Shown here one piece after another: positions 8,939 to 16,596 of a stretch of DNA of 46,143 bases; the stretch's first letter is position 1; each line of letters starts with the position of its first letter. Source of the DNA: Acidobacteriota bacterium (GTDB taxonomy: Bacteria; Acidobacteriota; Blastocatellia; RBC074); NCBI GenBank assembly GCA_018268995.1, contig JAFDVL010000116.1:1-46143 (forward strand), in the 5' to 3' direction. The translations under genes were made by a program, and so were the position numbers. The notes under the pieces were generated by a model, which saw nothing but the letters and a program-made list of their open reading frames with translations, made no database searches and was not told where the DNA came from.

Positions 8939-10933
8939 ATGATTCAACGATTCAGCACTTTAGTTTTCATCCTTCTTTTCTCGGTTCACACACAAGCGCA
9001 AACCAATCCAGCGCCTTACAAACAGACTCCGCCACCTGGGATTGAAATCCCCGCCGCTGATCGCGTCGAACTCGAAACAGGAGTGGCAGAGCTTGGCAAA
9101 GAAATCGAAGCCTTGCGCCTTGACCTGAAAGAGAAGCCAACGTTGTTGGAGCTTTTGCCTGATGTGCAGATTTTCTTCAATTCCGTGCATTACGCCCTGA
9201 AATACAACGAAATCCTTCAGGCGCGAGAAATCCCGTTTGCCAAAACACAACTCAAACTCGGCCTTGAACGAGCCAAAGAATTACGAGCCGGAAAACCGTC
9301 CTGGATCACACAAACGGGTTTGGTTGTCAGAGGCTATGTTTCCCGGTTAGATGGCTCGGTACAACCCTATGGACTGGTGGTTCCTGCGAGCTATCAACCG
9401 AATCTTCCTTATCAACATCGCCTAGACATCTGGTATCACGGACGCAGCGACACGCTGACCGAAGTTAATTTTTTGAATGATCGGCTCAAAAATGCGGGAC
9501 AATTTACCCCGCCGAATGCTTTCGTCCTGCATCCTTATGGCCGCTTCTGTAATGCCAATAAATTCGCGGGTGAAGTGGACACGTTTGAAGCGCTGGCCCA
9601 CGTGCGCAAACATTATCCAATTGATAAAAATCGAATCTCCGTTCGCGGGTTTTCGATGGGCGGCGCAGCTACCTGGCACATCGCCACGCATCACGCCAGC
9701 TTGTGGGCCGCCGCAGCTCCGGGCGCGGGTTTTGCCGAAACGCCTGAATATCTAAAACTTGGCACGAATGAACCAATGCCTTCCGCCTACGAACAAACGT
9801 TGTGGCATTTGTATAATGCGACGGATTACGCAGCGAATCTCTTCAACCTGCCCATCGTTGCCTACAGCGGTGAAATAGATAAACAGAAACAAGCTGCGGA
9901 TGTGATGGCGCGTGAGCTGAAAAAAGAAGGCATTGACCTGACGCATATTATCGGCCCAAACACAGAACACAAGTACCATCCTGATTCGATCCCTGAAATC
10001 AATCGCCGCATTGATTCAATTGTTGCCCAGGGCCGCAATCCCGTCCCGCACCGCGTAAAATTTGCGACCTACACGTTACGTTACAATCAAGCCTTTTGGG
10101 TGACAGTAGACGCCTTAGACAAACATTGGAATCGCGCAACGGTCGAGGCAACGATCAAGGACGCAACAACAGTAGAAATCAAAACCAACAACGTTGCAGC
10201 CCTGACCTTAGACATTCCATCTGGCCTGAGCCCATTTGCCATTGGACAAAAAACAGCCGTGATGATTGACGGACAAAACCTCGCCGCGCCTGCTGCGTTT
10301 TCAGACCATTCGTGGCGCGTTCAATTGCAGAAACAGGGGAAAACGTGGGCTGTAAAAACAGACGCACCAGCAACGCTGCAAAAGCAACACGGACTGCAAG
10401 GCCCAATTGACGATGCGTTCTTCGGCAGTTTTGTGATGGTCAAGCCAACGGGCAAACCAGCTGTTGAATCCGCAGGTGTCTGGGTAAAATCAGAGATGGA
10501 ATATGCGATCAAAATCTGGCGCTCACAATTTCGCGGCGAAGCGCAGGTCAAAAACGATTCTGCGATCACTCCGGCAGACATCGCCAACAGCAATTTGATT
10601 TTATGGGGCGATCCGTCCAGCAATAAAATTCTGGCGCAAATTGCCGACAAACTCCCAATCAAATGGACAGCCGAAAGCATTCAAGTCGGCAATCAAACCT
10701 ATTCCTCAAGCAAACATATTCCGATTTTGATCTTCCCGAATCCGCTCAACCCGAAACGGTATGTCGTCCTGAATTCCGGCTTCACCTTCCGCGAAGACAA
10801 TGCCAGCAACGCACGACAAACACCAAAGCTGCCCGATTGGGCAATCGTTGACATCACCAGCACGCCATCGCCCCGCAGCATTGGCCGCGTAGTCAATGCA
10901 GGCTTTTTTGGCGAGCGTTGGGAATTGCAATGA
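8939..10933 (+). CDS. Secreted alpha/beta hydrolase (prolyl oligopeptidase/esterase-like)
   Basis: The start at 8939 gives 664 residues with a signal peptide (STLVFILLFSVHTQAQ). The N-terminal 100 residues are helical. An alpha/beta-hydrolase core follows, with nucleophile elbow GFSMGG (Ser at about residue 239), an acid in YSGEIDKQ and a histidine in NTEHKYHPDS. The C-terminal half, after about residue 400, is a beta-rich region with further short Rossmann-like strands, as in large acidobacterial and planctomycete hydrolases annotated as prolyl oligopeptidase family. Substrate (peptide or ester) is not decidable. The gene lies directly after the Ycf48-like gene, and its TGA overlaps the ATG of the AlkB gene (ATGA), so the three are probably translated from one mRNA. 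Confidence 0.85.
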   Translation: MIQRFSTLVFILLFSVHTQAQTNPAPYKQTPPPGIEIPAADRVELETGVAELGKEIEALRLDLKEKPTLLELLPDVQIFFNSVHYALKYNEILQAREIPFAKTQLKLGLERAKELRAGKPSWITQTGLVVRGYVSRLDGSVQPYGLVVPASYQPNLPYQHRLDIWYHGRSDTLTEVNFLNDRLKNAGQFTPPNAFVLHPYGRFCNANKFAGEVDTFEALAHVRKHYPIDKNRISVRGFSMGGAATWHIATHHASLWAAAAPGAGFAETPEYLKLGTNEPMPSAYEQTLWHLYNATDYAANLFNLPIVAYSGEIDKQKQAADVMARELKKEGIDLTHIIGPNTEHKYHPDSIPEINRRIDSIVAQGRNPVPHRVKFATYTLRYNQAFWVTVDALDKHWNRATVEATIKDATTVEIKTNNVAALTLDIPSGLSPFAIGQKTAVMIDGQNLAAPAAFSDHSWRVQLQKQGKTWAVKTDAPATLQKQHGLQGPIDDAFFGSFVMVKPTGKPAVESAGVWVKSEMEYAIKIWRSQFRGEAQVKNDSAITPADIANSNLILWGDPSSNKILAQIADKLPIKWTAESIQVGNQTYSSSKHIPILIFPNPLNPKRYVVLNSGFTFREDNASNARQTPKLPDWAIVDITSTPSPRSIGRVVNAGFFGERWELQ

Positions 10934-11526
10934 CAGGCCAGCAAATTTTCATGCCGGATGCAGACGTCGTGTATTTCAAACACGCGTTCTCATCAGACGA
11001 AAGCAATGACATCCTGGCCGTCTTACTTTCCGATATTGAATGGCAACAGGAATCCATCAAAATCTATGGCCGGGAAATTCCGCAACCACGCCTGACAGCG
11101 TGGTACGGCGACCCAGAAGCAATCTACACCTACTCCAACATCGTCAACCATCCGCTGCCCTGGTTGCCTGTGCTGCGACAAATCAAAGACCAATGCGAAG
11201 CGCTGTGCCAGGCCCAATTCAATAGCGTGTTATTAAATTACTATCGCAACGGGCAGGAAAGTATGGGATGGCATCAGGACAATGAACCCGAACTTGGCAA
11301 GCATCCAGTGATCGCCTCCGTGAGTTTTGGTGCAACCAGACGGTTTCAATTTCGCCACAAGAGCCGCAAAGATTTAGCCACGATCACGATTGAACTGGAG
11401 TCCGGCTCACTGTTATTAATGCAAGGAACCACCCAGGAATACTGGAAACATCAGGTTCCCAAAACCACTCAACCGATTGATGCGCGGATCAATTTAACGT
11501 TTCGCTTCATTCGGCCCGTACCATAG
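10930..11526 (+). CDS. alkB: AlkB-like 2-oxoglutarate/Fe(II) dioxygenase
   Basis: Oxidative demethylase of alkylated DNA or RNA bases, 198 residues, cytoplasmic. Fe(II) ligands are H115 and D117 in GWHQDNEPEL and H174 in YWKHQVPK; the 2-oxoglutarate-binding arginines are in ARINLTFRF (R186, R192). The length matches the short AlkB homologues that resemble ALKBH2/3. The ATG overlaps the stop of the hydrolase gene by one base (ATGA), indicating translational coupling; a TTG at 10918 is less likely. The last codons and the stop lie inside the left arm of a 26-bp inverted repeat, so the C-terminus RPVP may have been shaped by that element. The gene symbol reflects family, not proven orthology. 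Confidence 0.92.
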   Translation: MTGQQIFMPDADVVYFKHAFSSDESNDILAVLLSDIEWQQESIKIYGREIPQPRLTAWYGDPEAIYTYSNIVNHPLPWLPVLRQIKDQCEALCQAQFNSVLLNYYRNGQESMGWHQDNEPELGKHPVIASVSFGATRRFQFRHKSRKDLATITIELESGSLLLMQGTTQEYWKHQVPKTTQPIDARINLTFRFIRPVP

Positions 11527-11651
11527 ACTGTCGAGTCCGTGGCTATCCGATTAACCAAATGACTTCCATATCCCCCTACACCAATTCAGATTGTGTTTGC
11601 CCTTGAGGACGCAAAATTCGTCTGACCACAGACTCGACAGTCTATGGTACG
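11517..11651. repeat. 135-bp inverted-repeat element bounded by GTAC
   Basis: The left arm 11517-11542 (CGTACCATAGACTGTCGAGT then CCGTGG) and the right arm 11626-11651 are reverse complements with one mismatch in 26 bases; 83 bp lie between. The left arm contains the stop codon of the AlkB gene, and the right arm ends nine bases before the next ATG. It resembles a small non-autonomous element (MITE-like); there is no coding capacity and no T run to suggest a terminator. Confidence 0.75.
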
Positions 11652-11659
11652 ATTTTGCT

Positions 11660-12109
11660 ATGAGACGCATCACCTTATCTTTATTGCTCTTCGTCGCGTT
11701 TGCTTTCCCGCTTGAGGCGCAGACAAAAACTGTCGTCAAAGACAAAGCCGCCAAAGCCAAATTGCTCGGCCCTCACAAACTCTCGCTGCAATGGATCAGT
11801 TGGGATTATTTTGGCAAAGCAATTATCACCGAAAAAAATGGCGTGCTGTATTTGAAAGGCGAGCAGAAAAGCAAACAAGGCACCGACTTCGTCAAAGTCG
11901 AAGGCACTATCACCGCCATCGAAGTAAAATCCTTCACCTTCACGGGCAAGATCATTACCCAAGTCAGCCACAACAACGACGGCAAACCTTGCACACGCGA
12001 AGGCGAAATGACCTTTGCGATTACGGGCAAACGCAAATACTGGCGCTTGCAGCAGATGCAAAGCCCGTGTGGCGTCGAGACGGATTACGTGGATATTTAT
12101 TTGCGGTGA
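11660..12109 (+). CDS. Small secreted protein of unknown function
   Basis: A 149-residue protein whose first 20 residues form a signal peptide (ITLSLLLFVAFAFPLEAQ). The mature part begins with a lysine- and alanine-rich stretch, followed by a beta-rich domain (ISWDYFGKAIITEKNGVLYL) and two cysteines (KPCTREGE, SPCGVETD) that could form a disulphide. No family is recognised. The ATG at 11660 is preferred because codons further upstream fall within the right arm of the inverted repeat and would spoil the signal peptide. The repeat directly before it probably supplies or disturbs its promoter. A weak stem, AGCCG/CGGCT (12121-12138), followed by TTT lies downstream. Confidence 0.65.
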   Translation: MRRITLSLLLFVAFAFPLEAQTKTVVKDKAAKAKLLGPHKLSLQWISWDYFGKAIITEKNGVLYLKGEQKSKQGTDFVKVEGTITAIEVKSFTFTGKIITQVSHNNDGKPCTREGEMTFAITGKRKYWRLQQMQSPCGVETDYVDIYLR

Positions 12110-12159
12110 GGAGTTGATCCAGCCGAGTTCACGCGGCTTTTCACGCTAGTAACAAATAG

Positions 12160-12180
12160 CCCAGCCGTTAGACGGCTGGG
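12160..12180. repeat. Short perfect palindrome, CCCAGCCGT stem
   Basis: A nine-base perfect stem with a TAG loop, with no T run. It is related in sequence to the degenerate CCCAGCC...GGCTGG stem around 12434-12451, so the two may be copies of one small repeat. Confidence 0.6.
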
Positions 12181-12228
12181 GAGGAAACGGAATTCAGGGA
12201 GAGGGCGTTTCAACATCCTTGGGGGAGT

Positions 12229-12381
12229 AGGCTTATAGCGGTTTTCAAGTGCGTGCGACCAGCGGTACGGTACGAGGAGCGGTAGCGACTTGGTCGCGGC
12301 GGCGCTGGACCAAGTCGCTACTGCTCCTCGTACCGCGCCATGCAGTTGAGGTCGCACCCATCTGAAAACCGCTATAAGCCT
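12229..12381. repeat. Three-tier nested inverted repeat containing a GTAC palindrome
   Basis: The outer arms 12229-12247 and 12363-12381 are a perfect 19-bp inverted repeat (AGGCTTATAGCGGTTTTCA). The middle arms GTGCGACC (12253-12260) and GGTCGCAC (12350-12357) are perfect. The inner arms 12269-12295 and 12308-12334 pair over 27 bases with one mismatch and carry GAGCGGTAGCGAC, the core shared with the elements at 15091 and 29920. The simplest reading is one palindromic element inserted into the loop of another. Confidence 0.8.
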
Positions 12382-12524
12382 TGCATTCTGAAGCCCGTTC
12401 AAACGGGCTGGATGCGAGCGCGCTTCCTTCTTCCCAGCCCTCCAACGGCTGGTCTACTGCTCATGCAAAGAAGCCCAGCGTCCAGCTTGATGGAGAGTGT
12501 CAGCCAACTTAGCCCTACAGCCTA

Positions 12525-12866
12525 CTATTTGTTTCCATGCGCCACTCCGATCACCCAATTCTTTAGTATCCAAGCCTTTTCATCTTCAGTCACACCAAAC
12601 GCGATGCCAACCATAATGACGGCGAATGGTTTGACTTCGGCCATCGCGTCTTTCACGGTGGCGAACGAACCGCCAATCGTACTCGTCGCCATTTCTGAAC
12701 GCACCGCAAACACACGCACACCACCGATTTCACCAAGATCGAAGTAGGTTTTGTGTTTTCCCGTCAGTGGAGTGTAATCACAGTTCGTCTGAGCTTTGGC
12801 GACATCTAACAAAGACTGTGTTTCCACGTCCGTCACCGAGACAAGCAAAACATCGCATTGGTGCTG
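12525..12866 (-). pseudogene. Remnant of a nucleoside phosphorylase-like (PNP/UDP family) domain
   Basis: The minus strand encodes about 110 residues that look like the start of a phosphorylase-superfamily domain: CDVLLVSVTDVET, then TYFDLGEIGGVRVFAVRSEM, then KPFAVIMVGIAFGV. Whole proteins of this type continue for well over 100 further residues after that motif. Here the frame runs out within 24 codons in an unrelated tail. No ATG or good start opens the frame: an in-frame TAG at 12870-12872 closes it upstream, and only TTG at 12848 is available. It is flanked on both sides by palindromic repeats. I infer a decayed fragment. The full-length relatives are often attached to effector or signalling domains in conflict systems; nothing of that remains here. 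Confidence 0.6.
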
Positions 12867-12927
12867 AGGCTAAAGTGGTGGCATAGCTGATTCAATACCC
12901 TGTTCCGCAAAAGAATGACGCCTCCTA

Positions 12928-13033
12928 GCTGGGAGCGCACGCGGCTCGCGTGCTGAGGGTTCACGAGCTAAAAATTTCATCGCAGCGTATCTGCGGCACA
13001 AGCTTCGGCACGCGAGCCGCGTGCGCTCCCAGC
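12928..13033. repeat. Perfect 26-bp inverted repeat with 54-bp centre
   Basis: GCTGGGAGCGCACGCGGCTC and the following GCGTGC (12928-12953) are exactly reverse-complemented at 13008-13033. The centre holds a further small stem, CGCAG/CTGCG (12981-12995). The right arm ends one base before the stop codon of the S9 peptidase gene. There is no T run, so it is more likely a mobile palindromic element than a terminator. Confidence 0.8.
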
Positions 13034-13034
13034 G

Positions 13035-15068
13035 TTAATTCCCTGCTGCCTTATCATCTTGGCTTTCTTTCTTCGGCAACTCCGGTTTCGCAAACTCCGG
13101 CTTGGCATCGCCGAAAATGTAGTGATTGAACCACGCGAGATTGTGTTGCATTACGGCGCGCATGGATTTCGGTTTCGTGATGCCGTGACCGTAGCCTTTG
13201 TACACGATCATTTCGACGGGCACACCGCGATCTTCCAGGCCTTGCCGCAATTCGTACGCATTCGGAATCGGCACGCGCTTGTCGAATTCGCCGTGCTGGA
13301 TCAGCGTGGGGGTTTTGGCTTTTTTGATGTGGGTCATGGGCGAGGTCTTCGCGTAGATTTCGGGGTCGTCGGCGGGGTCGTCGTTCAGGTACTGAATCGT
13401 GAACGGCGTGATGTCGGTGTTGTAGTAATACGTTGCCCAATTGGAAATGCCTGCGCCGACCGAAATCGCAGCAAAGCGTGTTGAGGATGTCGTCAAAAAT
13501 GCTGATATGTAGCCGCCCTGACTCCAGCCCATACAACCGACTTTGTTCGCGTCTACCCAGCCTTTGCTGATGAGATTGTCTACGCCGGAAAGCACATCCC
13601 ACGCATCGCCGACGCCGAGATTGCGGACGTTCAGTTGTCGAAACTTTTCGCCGTAGCCTGCGCTGCCACGATAGTTCACTTTCAAAACCAAAGCGCCGCG
13701 CGCTGTCCAGATGTCGCTCGGATAATACCGCGCATCGAGCAACGTCGGGCGATCAATGCCGGTTGGGCCGCCGTGAATGACGCAAAGCAACGGATATTTC
13801 TTCGCAGGGTCGAAGTCGGCGGGTTTGATGAGAATGCCTTCGATGGTTGCGCCGTCTTGTGACTTCCACGAAATGACTTCGCGCGTGGCGAGTTTGTAGT
13901 CTTTGACTTGATCGGTCATTGCGGTGAGTTTACGCGGGGCAGCATTGCTCACATCACTCACATAAATCTCATTCAATGAATTCGCCGACGGCGCAGAAAA
14001 CGCCATCCGTTTGCCATCGCGCGTGAAGCTGAAGCCGCTCGCCATCAGATTGTCGGGATTCGTCAATCGCATGACTTTGGCGGTTGCGGGATCAACGCGA
14101 AAGAGATGCGAGGTTGTCTTTTGCAACGCCGAAAAATAAATGCCATCGTCGCGCCAATCCATCAAACCGGGCTGTTCGTCGAAGCTGTCCGTGATCGAAC
14201 GGGGCGTACCGCCATCGGCTGAAACGATAGCGAGTTTGGAGTTCGCGTGAAAGAATTTCGGATTGCCCATCGCGGTCGAAAACACAATCTGCTTGCCATC
14301 AGGCGACCAACGCGGGTTGTTGTCCGGCCCGACTTGCGACACGATTTTCTTGACGGAATTGTCTGCGAGCGTCAGCACATAAATGTCTGATGTACCGCCG
14401 TTGATCAGGTCGGAATTGATCGTCGCGCTGAACGCAATACGCAAACCATCGGGCGACCACGATGCGCCGCCGACCGTGAAGTCTTTGCCTTTCGTGCGTT
14501 GCGTTCCCGTGACAGGTTCTTTCAGCGCATCCGCAATCGCGAACGTCCAAATGTGATTGAAGTTGTACTCCTTGCGCACGACTTCAAAACCGCCCAAGTA
14601 TTCAGTACGTTCTTTCACGGCTTTGGCGTCAGCATCGCTTGTTGAATACGCGATGTGCTTGCCATCCTCTGACCACGTGTAGCCGCCCACGCCGTTTTCA
14701 GCTTTCGTCAATTGCACAGCTTCGCCGCCGTCAGGATGAATGGCAAACAACTAATTCTTGCCGCCGATGCGATCACTTGTGAAAGCCAGCCATTCACCAT
14801 CTGGCGACCATTGCGCGTTGCCTGCGGATTTCTCGCCGCGCGTGAGCTGCGCGGTACGGCCTGTCTTCACATCTGCAATCCAAATATGCGTAACGAAGGC
14901 ATCCTGCTTCCAATCGGTTTCGGTCACGGTGTGCGCGACTCGGTTGCCATCGGGCGAGATTTGCGGGCTGCCTGCGGATTTAATGTTGAGCAAATCGTCA
15001 ACGGTCGGAACACGTTGAGCTAGTACAAAAGAAAAAAAGAGCGGAAGAAACAGAAAGGCTCGCTTCAT
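13035..15068 (-). pseudogene. S9 family peptidase (dipeptidyl/acylaminoacyl peptidase), interrupted by an amber codon
   Basis: Read through the stop, the gene would encode 677 residues. It has a signal peptide (FLFLPLFFSFVLA), WD40-like beta-propeller repeats with repeated SPDG motifs (ISPDGNRV, WSPDGEWLAF, WSPDGLRIAF, WSPDGKQIVF) and a C-terminal alpha/beta-hydrolase domain. The catalytic triad is visible: Ser in GWSQGG (about 515), Asp in HGEFDKRV (about 595) and His in KGYGHG (about 627). Codon 106 is TAG (14751-14753) in an otherwise continuous frame, between IGGKN and LFAIHPDGG, where CAG (Gln) is expected. This could be a recent nonsense mutation, a sequencing error or, less likely, recoding. 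Restart at the TTG that follows would lose the signal peptide and the first blades. Base composition is richer in GC than the neighbours. A GTAC palindrome lies just upstream and a 26-bp inverted repeat just downstream. Confidence 0.85.
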
Positions 15069-15090
15069 GGTAGGGTCTCCGTGGAATGGA

Positions 15091-15163
15091 GTACGGTACA
15101 GCGAGCGGTAGCGAGCGGGTTCACATTGTCAGGCCAGCTCGCTACCGCTCGCCGCACCGTACC
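15091..15163. repeat. GTAC-bounded palindromic element (copy 2)
   Basis: The arms GTACGGTACAGCGAGCGGTA plus GCGAGC (15091-15116) and the reverse complement at 15137-15162 differ at two bases; the loop is 20 bp. It shares the arm core GAGCGGTAGCGA and the loop ends GGGTT...GGCCAG with the copy inside the DUF1549/DUF1553 gene, so the two are homologous, not chance palindromes. It fills most of the gap between moaD and the S9 peptidase start. Confidence 0.85.
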
Positions 15164-15169
15164 AAGGGA

Positions 15170-15415
15170 TTATCCGCCCGACACAGGCGGAAAAATAGCT
15201 AACGTATCGCCGTCCTGGATTGGGTCATCCTGGCGAGAGTGTTCTTCGTTCACAGCAAATAACAGGCTGTTCCCAAAGTTTTTAAGTGGGGGAAAGGTTT
15301 GGCATAAGGCATCAAATGCCTGCACAACTTTGGCCGGGGATTCCAGCGCAAGAGCATATTCGTGGGTGCTGATGGCTTCGCGGCAAGCCCCGAAAAATAA
15401 AACATTAATCTTCAT
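15170..15415 (-). CDS. moaD: Molybdopterin synthase sulfur-carrier subunit MoaD
   Basis: An 81-residue ubiquitin-fold protein that, as a C-terminal thiocarboxylate, donates sulfur to precursor Z in molybdenum cofactor synthesis. Evidence is the beta-grasp start MKINVLFFGACRE, the conserved NEE segment in the middle, DGDTLAIFPPVSGG at the end, and the C-terminal Gly-Gly needed for activation by MoeB. Length is typical. It begins 7 bases after the amidotransferase gene, so the two share an mRNA. No other cofactor-synthesis gene is in the window, but a molybdopterin oxidoreductase that would need the cofactor is encoded 24 kb away. Confidence 0.9.
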   Translation of the reverse strand: MKINVLFFGACREAISTHEYALALESPAKVVQAFDALCQTFPPLKNFGNSLLFAVNEEHSRQDDPIQDGDTLAIFPPVSGG

Positions 15416-15422
15416 TGGCGCA

Positions 15423-16436
15423 CTACCATCCAGACTCGCGGATAATTGCTGTGGGTTCTTTTTCTTTCTGCGCGGACAATTCTTTCATCTTCGCGGCGCG
15501 TTCTGCCTCAAAGGCAAAGATTTCTTCTTCTGTTTTGCCGATGAATCGCAAGGCTTCGATCAAGAAATTCTCGAAGATCAAACGACCGTCGCGGCTTTCG
15601 ACACGATGATTCCAATAGTTGTCCAGATTCCAATCCTGAAATGATTTTTCGATGTGGAACTGCACGCCGTAAATCAATTGAGTTTCCGTCCGGCGAACCA
15701 TCATTTGCTGATCTGCCAGATAGCCTCGCGCCAGATGCGTAAATCCAGCCGGCAAGCGATCCAGTTGCAGTCCATGATTCTGCCAAACGCGTATCACTTT
15801 CGTATTCTTGTGCTGTCGCTCATAGCCGGGATGCCCCAACAACCGTTCAAAAATCGGGTCATCTTCGTTTTCGATGCGGACAAACCGATACTGATATTCA
15901 ACTAGACGATCTGTGCGGCGCTCGCTGGGGGGCTTTTCATCCAATGTAACAATATTCGCCCCAAAAGCCTGCCCCACCATTTGATGTCCGCCACAAATCG
16001 CCAGCACCGGAACAGACGTGGAGCGGATAAATTCATTGAATTTCTCGAATAATTCAGGCCGATAAAAATCAAAATCGCGCAATGTGCCGCTTAAGATAAT
16101 CGCTTCCGCTTGAAATTCGCGGGTCAACTCATGGCTCAGTTCTGAGAAATGCACGCGCTTAATTGTTGGATGCACGACCAGACGTTCGATATTGCTTTCA
16201 ATGTTTGCCAGTGCCATCCCGGCAATTTTGCGTTCCAGTTTCACCCACCTGGCGGCATCGAAATCCGGCGCGCTTCTGGCCACCTCTGAATATTGATCTT
16301 CGCTGCCTACCAGCGAATCAATCGTAAGCACCCGAATCGCCTTAATTTCCGGCACAATAGGTTCATACAAACAATAATTGCTATGCACTGTCACGGGGGT
16401 GTGATGATGCATGATTTGCGTTGTCACTGAAGTCAT
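15423..16436 (-). CDS. Class I glutamine amidotransferase domain protein
   Basis: A 337-residue cytoplasmic protein with a single GATase class I domain. The nucleophile elbow is AICGGHQMVG with Cys148; the His-Glu pair is in GVQFHIEKSF (H261, E263); SGTLRDFDFY contributes the oxyanion region. Such domains release ammonia from glutamine for a partner, or hydrolyse gamma-glutamyl compounds. The C-terminus ends in a charged helix (EEEIFAFEAERAAKMKEL). No synthetase domain is fused and no obvious partner lies next door; only moaD follows, by 7 bases. The substrate is unknown. It is divergent from uvrA, sharing an intergenic region of about 160 bp. Confidence 0.85.
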   Translation of the reverse strand: MTSVTTQIMHHHTPVTVHSNYCLYEPIVPEIKAIRVLTIDSLVGSEDQYSEVARSAPDFDAARWVKLERKIAGMALANIESNIERLVVHPTIKRVHFSELSHELTREFQAEAIILSGTLRDFDFYRPELFEKFNEFIRSTSVPVLAICGGHQMVGQAFGANIVTLDEKPPSERRTDRLVEYQYRFVRIENEDDPIFERLLGHPGYERQHKNTKVIRVWQNHGLQLDRLPAGFTHLARGYLADQQMMVRRTETQLIYGVQFHIEKSFQDWNLDNYWNHRVESRDGRLIFENFLIEALRFIGKTEEEIFAFEAERAAKMKELSAQKEKEPTAIIRESGW

Positions 16437-16524
16437 TTCGCCTGACCGTCCTGATAAGAATTAACGATAGCCAATGCCTGGCACCGACCATGTGATTAAC
16501 TGTACTGTACGGCAAAATGCTCGT

Positions 16525-16554
16525 TTGTAAAAGCCCGATTCGATCAGGTAGAAT
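16525..16554 (+). promoter_or_regulatory. Possible sigma-70-type promoter of uvrA
   Basis: TTGTAA (16525-16530) and TAGAAT (16549-16554) are separated by 18 bases, about 40 bases before the uvrA start. The -10 lies in a small inverted repeat, CGATTC/GAATCG, which could be an operator. This is pattern matching only; no clear LexA box was found. Confidence 0.3.
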
Positions 16555-16596
16555 CGCTAATTCGTCTTCGGTATAAAACTTTGACTATAGGTGACC

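Larger units (their letters stand above)
12110..12524. other. Gene-free stretch of 415 bp packed with palindromes
   Basis: No credible gene is seen on either strand. The stretch holds a weak stem at 12121-12138, a 9-bp hairpin at 12160-12180 (CCCAGCCGT with ACGGCTGGG), the nested palindrome at 12229-12381, a hairpin at 12392-12409 (AGCCCGTT with AACGGGCT) and a degenerate CAGCC...GGCTG stem near 12434-12451. The density of fold-back sequence suggests an accumulation site for small repeated elements. Confidence 0.7.

Noticed and set aside
10918..10929. TTG start for the AlkB gene at 10918
   Set aside because: The ATG at 10930 overlaps the preceding stop in the common ATGA arrangement and gives the usual length.
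12110..12524. CRISPR array or tRNA cluster suggested by the many palindromes
   Set aside because: The palindromes differ from one another and are not regularly spaced, no direct repeat with spacers exists, and no cloverleaf could be drawn.
12340..12747. A 135-codon plus-strand open frame
   Set aside because: It crosses palindromic repeats and is antisense to the phosphorylase-like remnant, whose protein pattern is recognisable.
12928..13033. Rho-independent terminator for the S9 peptidase gene
   Set aside because: The stem is long but the loop is 54 bp and no T run follows on the minus strand.
13054..13602. A 182-codon open frame on the minus strand inside the S9 peptidase gene
   Set aside because: It is an arginine-rich alternate frame of a GC-rich coding region, with no recognisable motif, overlapping the catalytic domain of the real gene.
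14751..15068. A separate 105-residue secreted protein gene upstream of the peptidase
   Set aside because: It is in the same frame as the rest of the S9 peptidase, encodes only its signal peptide and first propeller blades, and ends at a lone TAG; one interrupted gene is the simpler reading.
15081..15644. A 187-codon open frame on the plus strand
   Set aside because: It runs antisense to moaD and the amidotransferase gene and begins inside a palindromic repeat; no motif or ribosome site.
16437..16596. LexA (SOS) box upstream of uvrA
   Set aside because: ACTGTACTGTAC near 16498-16510 has some resemblance, but spacing and symmetry do not fit a known LexA operator convincingly.
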